DNA of 64,000 bases from Sipunculus nudus (taxonomy: Eukaryota; Annelida; Sipuncula; Golfingiida; Sipunculidae), in NCBI GenBank assembly GCA_026874595.1, contig JAPPUL010000055.1:1-64000 (forward strand). The letters are read 5' to 3'. A model generated the notes under the pieces. That model was not told the origin of the DNA. It made no database searches and worked only from the letters and a program-made list of their open reading frames with translations. The position numbers and the translations under genes are program-made. This document shows positions 46,415-59,600 of the stretch, piece after piece (within the stretch, counting starts at the first letter, position 1; each line of letters begins with the position of its first letter).

Positions 46415-49101
46415 TTTCCGGCAAGCGCGTGACCTCTGGTCATCTTGTTTGTTTGTCTGTCTGTCTGTCTGTGTACTCTCTACAGGCCACAATTTTGCGA
46501 CAATTGTCTTTAAACTTATACAGCTGGTAGACAAGCAAAAGTCCTCGGGGCCTATTGTTTTTGGGCAATACAGGTCAAAGGTCAAGGTCAAGGTCATGAA
46601 AAGTATACAAAACGGTTTTTTCTTCATATCTTTGTTACTATTGGTCATATCTACTTCAAACATAGCTCATTTTAATCGTCATTCCAAGGCCTTACTTCAA
46701 GTGTGTAGAAGCTTCAAATTGGCCGTAACCATGGTTACGAATTTGGGGAAAAAGTCATGATATTCGAAAATCTGGGGTCTTATTTTTCTAACTTTGTCAT
46801 TTTTAAAGCTAGAGAGGTCTAGTTTTTTGCATCAAGTAGCATTTAATAAGTACTGCACGATTTTATTAAAATTCTTGCGATATCTCGTATAATATCTCGT
46901 CAAACGAGATATTTCGAGATTTCAGTAATCGTGCCCTGGAGGTCACAGTTTTGCAGGAATCTTTTTGAAACTGACATATCGTAAGTCCTACACTATTATC
47001 TCGAAATTGTTTTTCCATTTTTGGAATGCAGCTGCTAGGTGGCGCTGTATACAAATATCCCCAACATATCATGTTTTGGCCATATCTCCAAAACTGTGAG
47101 CCTCAATTACATAAACTATAGCTTATTTTCATCCTCTGAGTCTTTTCTAAATCCTGGTGTAGTCATTTCGACTCAATCTTAAGTCACTTTGTCAGTGTGT
47201 CCGTCTGTTTCTCAGTTGTCCTCAAATTCGCTTGCTTGCTTGCCGGTTCTTGCGTCTTACATATAGCATTCTACATGTCCCAGTTTTCAAAGAATCCTTT
47301 TAAAACTGTTACATTTTATGTCTTACACTAATATCTCGAAACTAATTTTTCATTTTCCAGATATGGCCGCTAGGGGGCGGTGCACTCAAACTTCCACAAC
47401 ATATCATTTTTTGCCCATATCTCCAAAACTATAAACCTAATTTACATAAACTATAGCTTATTATCTTTCTCTGAGGTTTCTCCATCACATGATTAAGTCA
47501 ACTGGTCTCAATCTTTGGTCAGTTTATCAGTATGTTTGTCTGTTTGTCAGTTGTCCTCAATTTCACCTGCTTCCTGGTTCTTGCGTCTCACATGTAGTAT
47601 TCTACTGGCCACAATTTTGCAAGAATCGCTTTGTAACTTACACTTGTCATATTTCGTAATGATATCTGGAAGCCCTATGTTTATTATTCAAATAAGTCAA
47701 AGGTCAAGGTGATGGAAACATATCAACATTTTTTTTCTTCAGAACTTTGTTAATATTGATCCTATCTTTACAAACTAGGGATTATTTTCTTTCACTTTGA
47801 CATTGATCGTTTATCTTACTAACTTAACCTCATTTCCGGCAAGCGCGTGACCTCTGGTCATCTAGTTTGTCTGTTTGTCTGTCTGTCTGTGTACTCTCTA
47901 CAGGCCACAATTTTGCAGCAATTGTCTTTAAACTTATACAGCTGGTAGACAAGAAAAAGTCCTCGGGGCCTATTGTTTTTGGGCAATACAGGTCAAAGGT
48001 CAAGGTCAAGGTCATCAAAACTTCTCAAAACGGTTTTTTCTTCATATCTTTGTCACTATTAGTCGTATCTTCTTCAAACATAGCTCATTTTAAACATCAT
48101 TCCAAGGCCAGTCATCTGGTGTGTAGCTCTTTCAAATTTGCCGTAACCATGGTTACGAATTTTTGGGAAAAAGTCATGATATTCGAAAATAAGGGGCCTT
48201 ATTTTTCTAACTTTGGCAGTTTTACAGCTAGAGAGGTCTAGTTTTTGCATCAGGTAGCATTTAACAAGTACTGCAAGATTTTATTAAGGTCTCGCGATAT
48301 CTCGTATAATATCTCGTCAAACGAGATATTTCGAGATTTCAGTAATCTTGCCCTGGAGGTCACAGTTTTGCAGGAATCTTTTTGAAACTGACATATCGTG
48401 AGTCCTACACTATTATCTTGAAACCATTTTTTCCATTTTTTGAATGCAGCCGCTAGGTGGCGCTGTATGCAAACCTCCCCAACATATCTTTTTTTGGCCA
48501 TATCTCCAAAACTGTGAGCCTCAATTACATAAACTATAGCTTATTTTCTTCCTCTGAGTCTTTTCTAAATCCTGGTGGAGTCATTTTGACTCAATCTTGA
48601 GTCACTTTGTCAGTGTGTCCGTCTGTTTCTCAGTTTTCATCAAATTCGCCTGCTTACCGGTTTTGGCGTCTGACATATAGCATTCTACAGGTCACAGTTT
48701 TGTAAGAATCCTTTTAAAACTATTACATCTTATGTCTTACACCAATATCTCGAAACTAATTTTTCATTTTCCAGAATTGGTCGCTAGGGGGCGGTGCACT
48801 CAAACTTGCACAACATATCATTTTTTGGCCATATCTCCAAAACTATAAACCTCATTTACATAAACTATAGCTTATTTTCTTCCTCTGGGTCTTTCCAAAA
48901 ACCTGGTGTATTCATTTGGTCTCAATCTTGGGTCACTTTGTCTGTGTGTCCGTCTGTTTCTCAGTTGTCCTCAAATCCGCTTGCTTGCGTCTCACATATA
49001 GCATTCTACAGGCCACAGTTTTGAAAGAATCCTTTTAAAACTATTACATCTTATGTCTTACACTAATATCTCGAAACGGATTTTTCATTTTCCAGAATTG
49101 G

Positions 49102-50500
49102 TTGCTAGGGGGCGGTGCACTCAAACTTGCACAACATATCATTTTTTGGCCATATCTCCAAAACTATAAACCTAATTTACATAAACTATAGCTTATATCT
49201 TTCTCTGAGGTTTCTTCATAACATGATTAAGTCATCTGTTCACAATCTTGGGTCAGTTTGTCAGTATGTTGTCTGTTTGTCAGTTGTCCTCAATTTCGCC
49301 TGCTTCCTGGTTCTTGCGTCTCACATGTAGCATTCTACTGGCCACAGTTTTGCAGGAATCGTTTTGTAAATTACACTTGTCATATATCGTGATGATATCT
49401 GGAAGTCCTATGTTTATTATTCAAATAAGTCAAAGGTCAAGGTCAAAGTGATCAAAATATATCAAAATCTTATTTTCTTTAGAACTTTATTAATATTGGT
49501 TCTTTCTTCACAAACTATGGATTATTTTCTTTCACTTTGACACTGCTCGTTCATCTGACTAACTTAACCTCATTTCCGGCAAGCGCGTGACCTCTGGTCA
49601 TCTAGTTTGTTTGTCTGTCTGTCTGTCTGTCTGTGTACTCTCTACAGGCCACAATTTTCCAGCAATTGCTTTCAAACTTATACAGCTGGTAGACAAGCAA
49701 AAGTCCTGGAGGCCTATTGTTTTTGGGCATTATAGGTCAAATGTCAAGGTCAAGGTCATCAAAGGTATACAAAACGGTTTTTTGTTCATATCTGTGTTAA
49801 TATTGGTCGTATCTACTTCAACAGTAGCTCATTTTAATCGTCATTCCAAGGCCTGTTTTCTGGTGTGCAGCTGACTCAATTTGCGGTAACCATGGTAACG
49901 CATTTTTGGGGAAAAGTGCTGATATTTTTCTAAATTTGTCAGTTTTAAAGCTACAGAGGTCTAGTTTTTTGCTTCAGGTTGCATTCACCTAGTACTACAA
50001 GATTCTATTAAGAGTCTCGCAATATCTCGTATAATATCTCGTCAAACGAGATATTTCGAGATTTCAGTAATCTTACCCTGGAGGCCACAGTTTTGCAGGA
50101 ATCTTTTTGAAACTGGCATATCTTAAGTCCTACACTATTATCTCGAAATCAATTTTTCATTTTTTTAATTCGGCCGCTAGGGGGCGCTGGGTGCAAACCT
50201 CTCCAACATATCATGTTTTGGCAATATCTCCAAAATTATAAGCCTCAATTACAAAAACTATAGTTTATTTTTTTCCTCTAAGTCTTCTTCATGAACTCGT
50301 TTAGTCATCTGGTCTCAATCTTGTGTCACTTTGTCTGTGTGTCTGTTTCTCAGTTGTCCTCAAATCCGCTTGCTTGCCGGTTCTTGCGTCTCACATATAG
50401 CATTCTACAGGCCACAGTTTTGAAAGAATCTTTTTAAAACTATTACATCTTATGTCTTACACTAATATCTCGAAACGGATTTTTCATTTTCCAGAATTGG
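49102..50500 (+). repeat. 1399-bp tandem duplication in unit 5, first copy
   Basis: Corresponds to unit 1 positions 1685-3083. Its left edge is set by the TTGCTAGG variant at 49102 and its right edge by return to the same variant at 50501. It contains a half-site cluster, microsatellite, CCATGG palindrome, hairpin and CTCF-like site (50174). Confidence 0.93.
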
Positions 50501-51899
50501 TTGCTAGGGGGCGGTGCACTCAAACTTGCACAACATATCATTTTTTGGCCATATCTCCAAAACTATAAACCTAATTTACATAAACTATAGCTTATATCTT
50601 TCTCTGAGGTTTCTTCATAACATGATTAAGTCATCTGTTCACAATCTTGGGTCAGTTTGTCAGTATGTTGTCTGTTTGTCAGTTGTCCTCAATTTCGCCT
50701 GCTTCCTGGTTCTTGCGTCTCACATGTAGCATTCTACTGGCCACAGTTTTGCAGGAATCGTTTTGTAAATTACACTTGTCATATATCGTGATGATATCTG
50801 GAAGTCCTATGTTTATTATTCAAATAAGTCAAAGGTCAAGGTCAAAGTGATCAAAATATATCAAAATCTTATTTTCTTTAGAACTTTATTAATATTGGTT
50901 CTTTCTTCACAAACTATGGATTATTTTCTTTCACTTTGACACTGCTCGTTCATCTGACTAACTTAACCTCATTTCCGGCAAGCGCGTGACCTCTGGTCAT
51001 CTAGTTTGTTTGTCTGTCTGTCTGTCTGTCTGTGTACTCTCTACAGGCCACAATTTTCCAGCAATTGCTTTCAAACTTATACAGCTGGTAGACAAGCAAA
51101 AGTCCTGGAGGCCTATTGTTTTTGGGCATTATAGGTCAAATGTCAAGGTCAAGGTCATCAAAGGTATACAAAACGGTTTTTTGTTCATATCTGTGTTAAT
51201 ATTGGTCGTATCTACTTCAACAGTAGCTCATTTTAATCGTCATTCCAAGGCCTGTTTTCTGGTGTGCAGCTGACTCAATTTGCGGTAACCATGGTAACGC
51301 ATTTTTGGGGAAAAGTGCTGATATTTTTCTAAATTTGTCAGTTTTAAAGCTACAGAGGTCTAGTTTTTTGCTTCAGGTTGCATTCACCTAGTACTACAAG
51401 ATTCTATTAAGAGTCTCGCAATATCTCGTATAATATCTCGTCAAACGAGATATTTCGAGATTTCAGTAATCTTACCCTGGAGGCCACAGTTTTGCAGGAA
51501 TCTTTTTGAAACTGGCATATCTTAAGTCCTACACTATTATCTCGAAATCAATTTTTCATTTTTTTAATTCGGCCGCTAGGGGGCGCTGGGTGCAAACCTC
51601 TCCAACATATCATGTTTTGGCAATATCTCCAAAATTATAAGCCTCAATTACAAAAACTATAGTTTATTTTTTTCCTCTAAGTCTTCTTCATGAACTCGTT
51701 TAGTCATCTGGTCTCAATCTTGTGTCACTTTGTCTGTGTGTCTGTTTCTCAGTTGTCCTCAAATCCGCTTGCTTGCCGGTTCTTGCGTCTCACATATAGC
51801 ATTCTACAGGCCACAGTTTTGAAAGAATCTTTTTAAAACTATTACATCTTATGTCTTACACTAATATCTCGAAACGGATTTTTCATTTTCCAGAATTGG
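50501..51899 (+). repeat. 1399-bp tandem duplication in unit 5, second copy
   Basis: Direct second copy of 49102-50500. Just before the junction the sequence has the cassette-3 form (T at 50431, AATCTTTTT); at 50501 it has the cassette-2 form (GGTTGCTAG in place of GGCCGCTAG). At 51900 the normal cassette-3 sequence resumes. The exchange therefore fell within the identical 50432-50500. Confidence 0.93.
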
Positions 51900-53798
51900 C
51901 CGCTAGGGGGCGGTGCACTCAAACTTCCACAACATATTATTTTTTGGCCATATCTCCAAAACTATTAACCTTAATCACATAAACTATAGCTTATTATCTT
52001 CCTCTGAGGTTTCTCCATCACATGATTAAGTCAACTGGTCTCAATCTTGGGTCAATTTGTCAGTATGTTTGTCTGTTTTTCAGTTGTCCTCAATTTCGCC
52101 TGCTTCCTGGTTCTTGCGTCTCACATGTAGCATTCTACTGGCCACAGTTTTCCAGGAATCGTTTTGTAAATTACACTTGTCATATATCGTGATGATATCT
52201 GGAAGTCCTATGTTTATTATTCAAATAAGTCAGAGGTCAAGGTCAAGGTGATCAAAATATATCAAAATCTTATTTACTTTAGAACTTTGTTAATATTGGT
52301 TCTTTCTTCACAAACTATGGATTATTTTCTTTCACTTTGACACTGCTCGTTCATCTGACAAATTTTACATCATTTCCGGCAAGCGCGTGACCTCAGGTCA
52401 TCTAGTCTGTCTGTCTGTCTGTCTGTGTACTCTCTACAGGCCACAATTTTCCAGCAATTGCTTTCAAACTTATACAGCTGGTAGACAAGCAAAAGTCCTG
52501 GAGGCCTATTGTTTTTGGGCATTATAGGTCAAATGTCAAGGTCAAGGTCATCAAAAGTATACAAAACGGTTTTTTGTTCATATCTGTGTTAATATTGGTC
52601 GTATCTACTTCAACAGTAGCTCATTTTTATCGTCATTCCAAGGCCTGTTTTCTGGTATGTAGCTGACTCAATTTGCGGTAACCATGGTAACGCATTTTTG
52701 GGGAAAAGTGCTGATATTTTTCTAAATTTGTCAGTTTTAAAGCTACAGAGGTCTAGTTTTTTGCTTCAGGTAGCATTCACCTAGTACTACAAGATTCTAT
52801 TAAGAGTCTCGCAATATCTCGTATAATATCTCGTCAAACGAGATATTTCGAGATTTCAGTAATCTTGCCCTGGAGGCCACAGTTTTGCAGGAATCTTTTT
52901 GAAACTGGCATATCTTAAGTCCTACACTATTATCTCGAAATCAATTTTTCATTTTTTTAATTCGGCCGCTAGGGGGCGCTGGGTGCAAACCTCTCCAACA
53001 TATCATGTTTTGGCAATATCTCCAAAATTATAAGCCTCAATTACAAAAACTATAGTGTATTTTTTTCCTCTAAGTCTTCTTCATGAACTCGTTTAGTCAT
53101 CTGGTCTCAATCTTGTGTCACTTTGTCTGTGTGTCCGTCTGTTTCTCAGTTGTCATCAAATCCGCTTGCTTGCCGGTTCTTGCGTCTCACATATAGCATT
53201 CTACAGGACACAGTTTTGAAAGAATCTTTTTAAAACTATTACATCTTCTGTCTTACACTAATATCTCGAAACTGATTTTTTATTTTCCAGAATTGGCCGC
53301 TAGGGGGCGGTGCACTCAAACTTGCACAACATATCATTTTTTGGCCATATCTCCAAAACTATTAACCTCATTTACATAAACTATAGCTTATTATCTTCCT
53401 CTTAGGTTTCTTCATAACATGATTAAGTCATCTGTTCTCAATCTTGGGTCAGTATGTTTGTCTGTTTGTCAGTTGTCCTCAATTTCGCCTGCTTCCTGGT
53501 TCTTGCGTCTATCATGTAGCATTCTACTGGCCACAGTTTTGCAGGAATCGTTTTGTAAATTACACTTGTCATATATCGTGATGATATGTGGAAGTCCTAT
53601 GTTTATTATTCAAATAAGTCAAAGGTCAAGGTCAAGGTGATCAAAATATATCAAAATCTTATTTTCTTTAGAACTTTGTTAATATTGGTTCTTTCCTCAC
53701 AAACTATGGATTATTTTCTTTCACTTTGACACTGCTCGTTCATCTGACTAATTTTACATCATTTCCGGCAAGCGCGTGACCTCAGGTCATCTAGTTTG

Positions 53799-53942
53799 TT
53801 GCTTGCCGGAAATCTTCGATTTCTGCAAGCAGGTTGGTCAGTCGCGGATGTCTGTTTGTCTGTTTGTTTGTTGCTTGCCGGAAATCTTCGATTTCTGCAA
53901 GCAGGTTGGTCAGTCGCGGATGTCTGTTTGTCTGTTTGTTTG
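53799..53942 (+). repeat. Hairpin-bearing array contracted to two copies (unit 5)
   Basis: Two copies with a 72-bp period, at 53799 and 53871. One 68-bp copy is missing relative to the other units, a simple in-register contraction. Confidence 0.93.
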
Positions 53943-55616
53943 TTTGTCTGTCTGTCTGTGTACTCTCTACAGGCCACAATTTTCCAGCAATTGCTTTCAA
54001 ACTTATACAGCTGGTAGACAAGCAAAAGTCCTGGAGGCCTATTGTTTTTGGGCATTATAGGTCAAATGTCAAGGTCAAGGTCATCAAAAGTATACAAAAC
54101 GGTTTTTTGTTCATATCTGTGTTAATATTGGTCGTATCTACTTCAACAGTAGCTCATTTTAATCGTCATTCCAAGGCCTGTTTTCTGATGTGTAGCTGAC
54201 TCAATTTGCGGTAACCATGGTTACGCAATTTTTTGGGAGGAATCATGGAATTTCATGATATTTTTCAAATTTGCATCAATCGTACTGATTCTGAGATATT
54301 TTATGTAACACAAGAATATCTCGAAATTGTTTTTTCAGATTTTGGAAATGGCCGCCAGGGGGCGTTGCAGATGAAAAAACATGCAAATTTGTTTTGGTGC
54401 TATACCTCCAGAACTATTAAACATTGGGCCATTTCCATCACAGCACCTTCAACTGGGGTCCATGGGCTTATTTTTGCGCATAGGTGTCAAAGTGCGCTAT
54501 TGCCAGATTTCTCTATTTTTGGGGTAAAACTTTTGAATTTTGAAAATATGCAGTTTTCAGCTTCTAACTCTGTCAGTTTTTATGCTGGAGAGGTCAATTT
54601 TTTTGCATCTTGTAGCCCTTGGTGAGTTCTCGGTGATCCAATCAAAATTCTTGCAAAATCTCGCACCGTTTCTCGTCAAACGAGAGTCTTCGAGATTTCA
54701 TTAAATATGACCTACAGGTTGCATTTTTTTAACAATGGCTTTGAAATTGATATATTTTGTGTTATTTATAAATATCTCGAAATCAGTTTTTCATTTTTTG
54801 GAAATAGCCACCAGGGGGCGTGGCACCTGAAACACTGTAACATATCATTTTTCTGCAATATCTAAAATAATTTTAAACATGGCACAATTTTTATCGTTGT
54901 ATCTTAAACTAGGAACATTGGCTTATTCCTCCGCACATGTAGCTTTGTGCTGCCGTTACCATGGTTACCAAATTTTGGGGTTAAACTTGACAATCTGTAA
55001 ATAATAAGTTTTTTGCTTCTATCTCGGTTGATATTTATACTACAAGGGTCTAGTTTTCTGCATGAGGTAGCATTCCCTTGCCTCTAATGCAGTTAATTGC
55101 AAGTCTCGTAGAATCTCGCTCTGTTTTCCGTCAAACGAGAAATTACGAGATTTCACAGAAATGCTTATAATTCGGTCACCTTTTTGGCTAAAGAGGAGCA
55201 GTTTTCAGCATTTTGTTGCATTTTGGAAGCTTAACATGATAATAACTTACATCTCGCCACATCTCGTATCATCTCCCGCCAAACGAGAATATTCGAGAAT
55301 TCGAACAAATGTGCATATCTCTGTCATTTTAATGCCAGAGATTTTTTTTTCTATTGTTCAAGATTCACTTGACTAGTTTGAAGTGACAAAATTGAATATC
55401 TCGTCATATCTCGCACCATTTCTTGTCAAACGAGAACATGGGACCATTCAAAGATACGCCTATAATTCTGTTATTTAAATGCTGAAGACCTTTAGTTTTC
55501 AGCATTCGATAGCGTCTAACACTCTCGGTCACATCTCGATAATATTGTAAGTTTCGTCAAATCTGGGATCGTTTTTTCTTCAAATAAAAAAGTGCATGCT
55601 ATTGCCGTGACCATAA

Positions 55617-55968
55617 GTGGCGGCAGTATGTGATAGTAAATGTCGGCAGGGGCATTACCCTTGACAGTTGGAGCCATGTTCTATGGGTGTGCGATGGCCC
55701 ATGAAGAAGAATTCTATTGTGCTGTTATCGTCTTCCTTTGATCGTTGCTTCGTAAGCTTCACAGACCAGCGCCAACCACCTGGTTGCCATGTGTCCTCAA
55801 TGTAAACAACATTTGCTGTTTTCCTTTACCTGAGATATGTATGGTAGCCTGTTCACTTGTCCTTAGATTGTTTATTGTTGGTGTATTGAAGTAAAATAAA
55901 ATGCCATGTTTTCCTGCATATTGATTGTAAATTGAATAAAATCATACAAGAACCAACCAATGTTCTAT
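55617..55968. other. Low-repeat stretch (unit 5)
   Basis: Copy of 6869-7220. Nothing further is recognised. Confidence 0.6.
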
Positions 55969-57457
55969 GACCACTATTTCAGATTTGAGATCAGAACAAT
56001 TGATTTCTGCATAAACCACTATGACCAGATTTGAAAAACTTTAAAGTGGTCTATATTTTTTTCTGAAGAAGTTGAGCTATATGCTTGGAGATGCCAGCCA
56101 GTGGGTGTGAATGGATTGCAATGAAACCCAAACCAGGTGTGTGTGAAGAGTCTGGTGGAGATGAAGGGGGCCAAAACCTATTTGACTGTGTATAAGCATA
56201 AACTGGCCTGAAATCAGGTTTCTGGGGGCTTGAAATTTTTGTTTGTAGGAGCAGGGTAATATTATCTTGTTTCCCTGTATATACACCCTAAACTGGGCCT
56301 AATGACACCAAAACCAGGTTTGTGGGACCATCAGTACAGATTTGAGGTAAAAATATGGATTTTCTCTGTATATCACTATGTTCACTGTGTCCAGATTTGG
56401 AAATTCAAACTGGTCCTAATTTTTTTTCTGAGGGAGTTGAGCCAAATGCTTTGAGATACCAGCCAGTGGGTGTAAATGGATTGCAATGATACCCAAACCA
56501 GGTGTGTGTGTTGAGTTTTGTGGAGATGAGGGGGGCCAGAACCTATTTGACTGTGTATAAGCATAAACTGGCCTGAAATCAGGTTTCTGGGGGCATGAAA
56601 TTTTTGTTTGTGGGAACTGGGTAATATTATCTTGTTTCCCTGTATATACACCCTAAACTTGGCCTAATGACACCAAAACCAGGTTTGTGGGACCATCAGT
56701 ACAGATTTGAGGTAAAAAAATGGATTTTCTCTGTATATCACTATGTTCACTGTGTCCAGATTTGGAAATTCAAACTGGTCCTAATTTTTTTTCTGAGGGA
56801 GTTGAGACAAATGCTTTGAGATACCAGCCAGTGGGTGTAAATGGATTGCAATGATACCCAAACCAGGTGTGTCTGTTGAGTTTTGTGGAGATGAGGGGGG
56901 CAAGAACCTATTTGACTGTGTATAAGCATAAACTGGCCTGAAATCAGGTTTCTGGGGGCTTGAAATTTTTGTTTGTGTCAGCAGGGTAATATTATCTTAT
57001 TTCCCTGTATATACACCCTGAATTGGGCCTAATGACACCTAAACCATGTTTGTGGGACCATCATTACAGATTTGAGGTAAAAAAATGGATTTTCCCTGTA
57101 TATCACTATGTCCACTGTGTCCAGATTTGGAAATTCAAACTGGCCCTAATTTTTTTTCTGAGGGATTTGAACCAAATGCTTTGAGATTCCAGCCAGTGGG
57201 TGTAAGTGGATTGCAATGATAGCCAAACCAGGTGTGTGTGATGAGTCTGGTGGAGATGAGGTGGTCCAAAACACTATTTGCCTGTGTATAATAAGCCATA
57301 TTACTGTCCTCAGCTGAAATCAGCTTTCTGGGGGCTTGAAATGTTTGCTGGTGGGAACAAGGTAATATTATCTGGTTATCATGGATATACACCCTAAAAT
57401 GGCCCTGAGGACACCAAAAACATGCATGTTGGACCATGAGTACAGATTTGAGGTAAC
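55969..57457. repeat. 365-bp satellite, four copies (unit 5)
   Basis: Copy of 7221-8709 with anchors at 56094, 56459, 56824 and 57189. The copy number is unchanged even though this unit rearranged elsewhere. Confidence 0.95.
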
Positions 57458-59600
57458 AAATTGTCTGTCTATAAATTAAAAAAAAATCAAATATCAAACT
57501 GTTATAAACATGTATCAATCTATTTAATAAAATCTCTTTTCATCCAATGAATTGCATCTTATTTCTTTATAAATAAACCATGATATTCAACTTCATCCAG
57601 CAATAAAAAATGAAAATAAAATGAATAAAAGTTTTTTTTTTGGGGGGGGGGGGGGTGGTGGTTGTGTTTTGTCAGTAAAATCCAGGCTTCTCTTTGGATC
57701 CCGGCGGTGGGCGAGGGTACAATGGACACCAAACAACATTTGAATGAACATTTTTTCTGCTGTTATTGGATGAGCAAGTCTCTGTGAATTTTAAAAAAAT
57801 ATTTATTCTGGTATTCAAGATGACAGTGAAAATGACCACAGGCGCTTGAATCTCTATTTGTGTTGATCTTGGTTTAAATAGTGTTCAATTTACCTTAACA
57901 ACAATCCCCTACCGTTTAATGAGCTTTAAACCATGTTATATCGTTTGCCGGTACTTGTTTATATAATAGATACACAAGGCCGGCATCAAAGTCTGCGGAC
58001 GGGTAGGCGATAATACAAAAAATCAATTGAAATTCCCAAATATTTCAAAGATTTTCGAGGGAAGAAACTTACAGTGGTTAAATGGCCAGTTTTTCTTTCT
58101 ATAAAAGCATCAACAATTCCAATACACACAGTGTACCACATGTAATGAGCTCTTATTTGTAACTAGTCTGTATCCATTAAGCAGCTGTTACCCCAAACAA
58201 GGAAATCCCAATGTATCTTGGTCAGCAGTAAGGATTCCCCCTGGAACCTAACACCTGATTGGTTGATAATGATGGAAATAGTAATCTGGGATAAATCTGT
58301 CTGTTCGTCGCTTAATGGATACAGACTCGTCATTGACTACCGATCTTACATAAGACGAAAACGCTTAACACTATATATTGTTTCAACAGTTTACTGTGCA
58401 AACCGTAACAAAAGCATGCAGGATATCAAATTTACAAAAAGTTCTTAAGGAAATATGATACAAAACATAAATTGTACCTTTGCTCACATTTAATGATATC
58501 ATCATGATGAATTCTCCGCAAATTCTCCAGCTGTCCGCGTTATAGATATATATGTATTTATTAATGACAAAAATTGACATACAATTTTATGGAATAATTG
58601 CTGTTTTCTGGACCGTCCCAGCCCACAGGTAGGATAATATGGATTCCCGACAATATTCTAATGACCGTTCCCTGAGCTGGAACGGGCTAAGAAGGTCCCG
58701 GTCATTTTTTTTAATTGCCAATTCCCGGGTTTTTCGGACTAAAAAATGGCCCTACCCTTCATTCAATCTCCAGCCTCTTCTGGCGTTCCGGGTATAAAAA
58801 AGAGCCCGTCCCATGCCTATTTAAGCTAGGACTGCAAACTCTGGGGTCAAAACAATTCAACTACGGCTTGGGATTACCACCTTTCCTCTTAAATTTCCAT
58901 CGCGCCCGTGTCAAGTGTACCGTTTTATTCACAAACGTGCGGCAGGCGCCAAAAAATTTGACAGCACCCCTTTCGGATGCCAGAATATATCTTTATATAT
59001 AAAGTCCTAACCCATCACGGAACTAGGGCCTCACAATTTTTTATCTCATTACTTACCACTTCAGACTACTTAAAAAATCCCTGCTTTCCTTTTTAAACCA
59101 AAGATTCCAATTTTTAAAATATATTAAATTTCACATTACAGATAACCTACACCAAGGGGACATTACAGTTAATCCGTGATGGGCAGGACTTCTTGGAATT
59201 TTATAATTCCCGGACGCAGGCTGACCGACTGCCTTTTTTCTTCAAGGACAGCCCTAATTTAAGCCATCATCAGACTTGAAGATGTCCTCAGGCCGACCTA
59301 TTTGTCCAGGAATGAAAGGTCACGTCTCTGTTACCTAGAGGTCGGGTCTCTGTCTGACACGAACGCGGCTTCGCTTGCGTTTCGGCATTCTGGACGTTCA
59401 ACTCTTCAAGTTTCATTTTCATCGCTTTTTCTTATTTCCAGCACTCAAGAATAGAAGAAGTATTCAGTTGGACTTGTATTATTTTTTTTATTTCTGTCAA
59501 AAATGGATTGTCCTGTATAGGATAGCTACTAATAATAACACCAATAATGTCTCTCCATCTGTCTGCCTATCTGTCTGTCTAGCTGTCTGTATCATTTCCA
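57458..59600. other. Single-copy spacer (unit 5)
   Basis: Copy of 8710-10851 with the T10G14 tract at 57632-57655. No gene is recognised. Confidence 0.6.
58660..58712 (+). other. Three-way-junction fold plus oligo-T (unit 5)
   Basis: Identical copy of the fold at 9911-9963. Confidence 0.4.

Larger units (their letters stand above)
35564..47417. repeat. Macrosatellite unit 4 (11854 bp)
   Basis: Fourth copy, offset 35563 from unit 1. Private substitutions seen are T at 44146 (G elsewhere) and A at 45800 (T elsewhere). The homopolymer at 44447-44469 is T10G13, as in unit 2. Confidence 0.97.
46415..55616 (+). repeat. Cassette block across the unit 4/5 edge, with an extra cassette
   Basis: Six cassettes starting at 46415, 47833, 49573, 50972, 52373 and 53762. 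The added cassette comes from the 1399-bp tandem duplication and the last cassette has two hairpin repeats instead of three. Unit 5 therefore carries 13 CTCF-like sites instead of 11. Confidence 0.92.
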
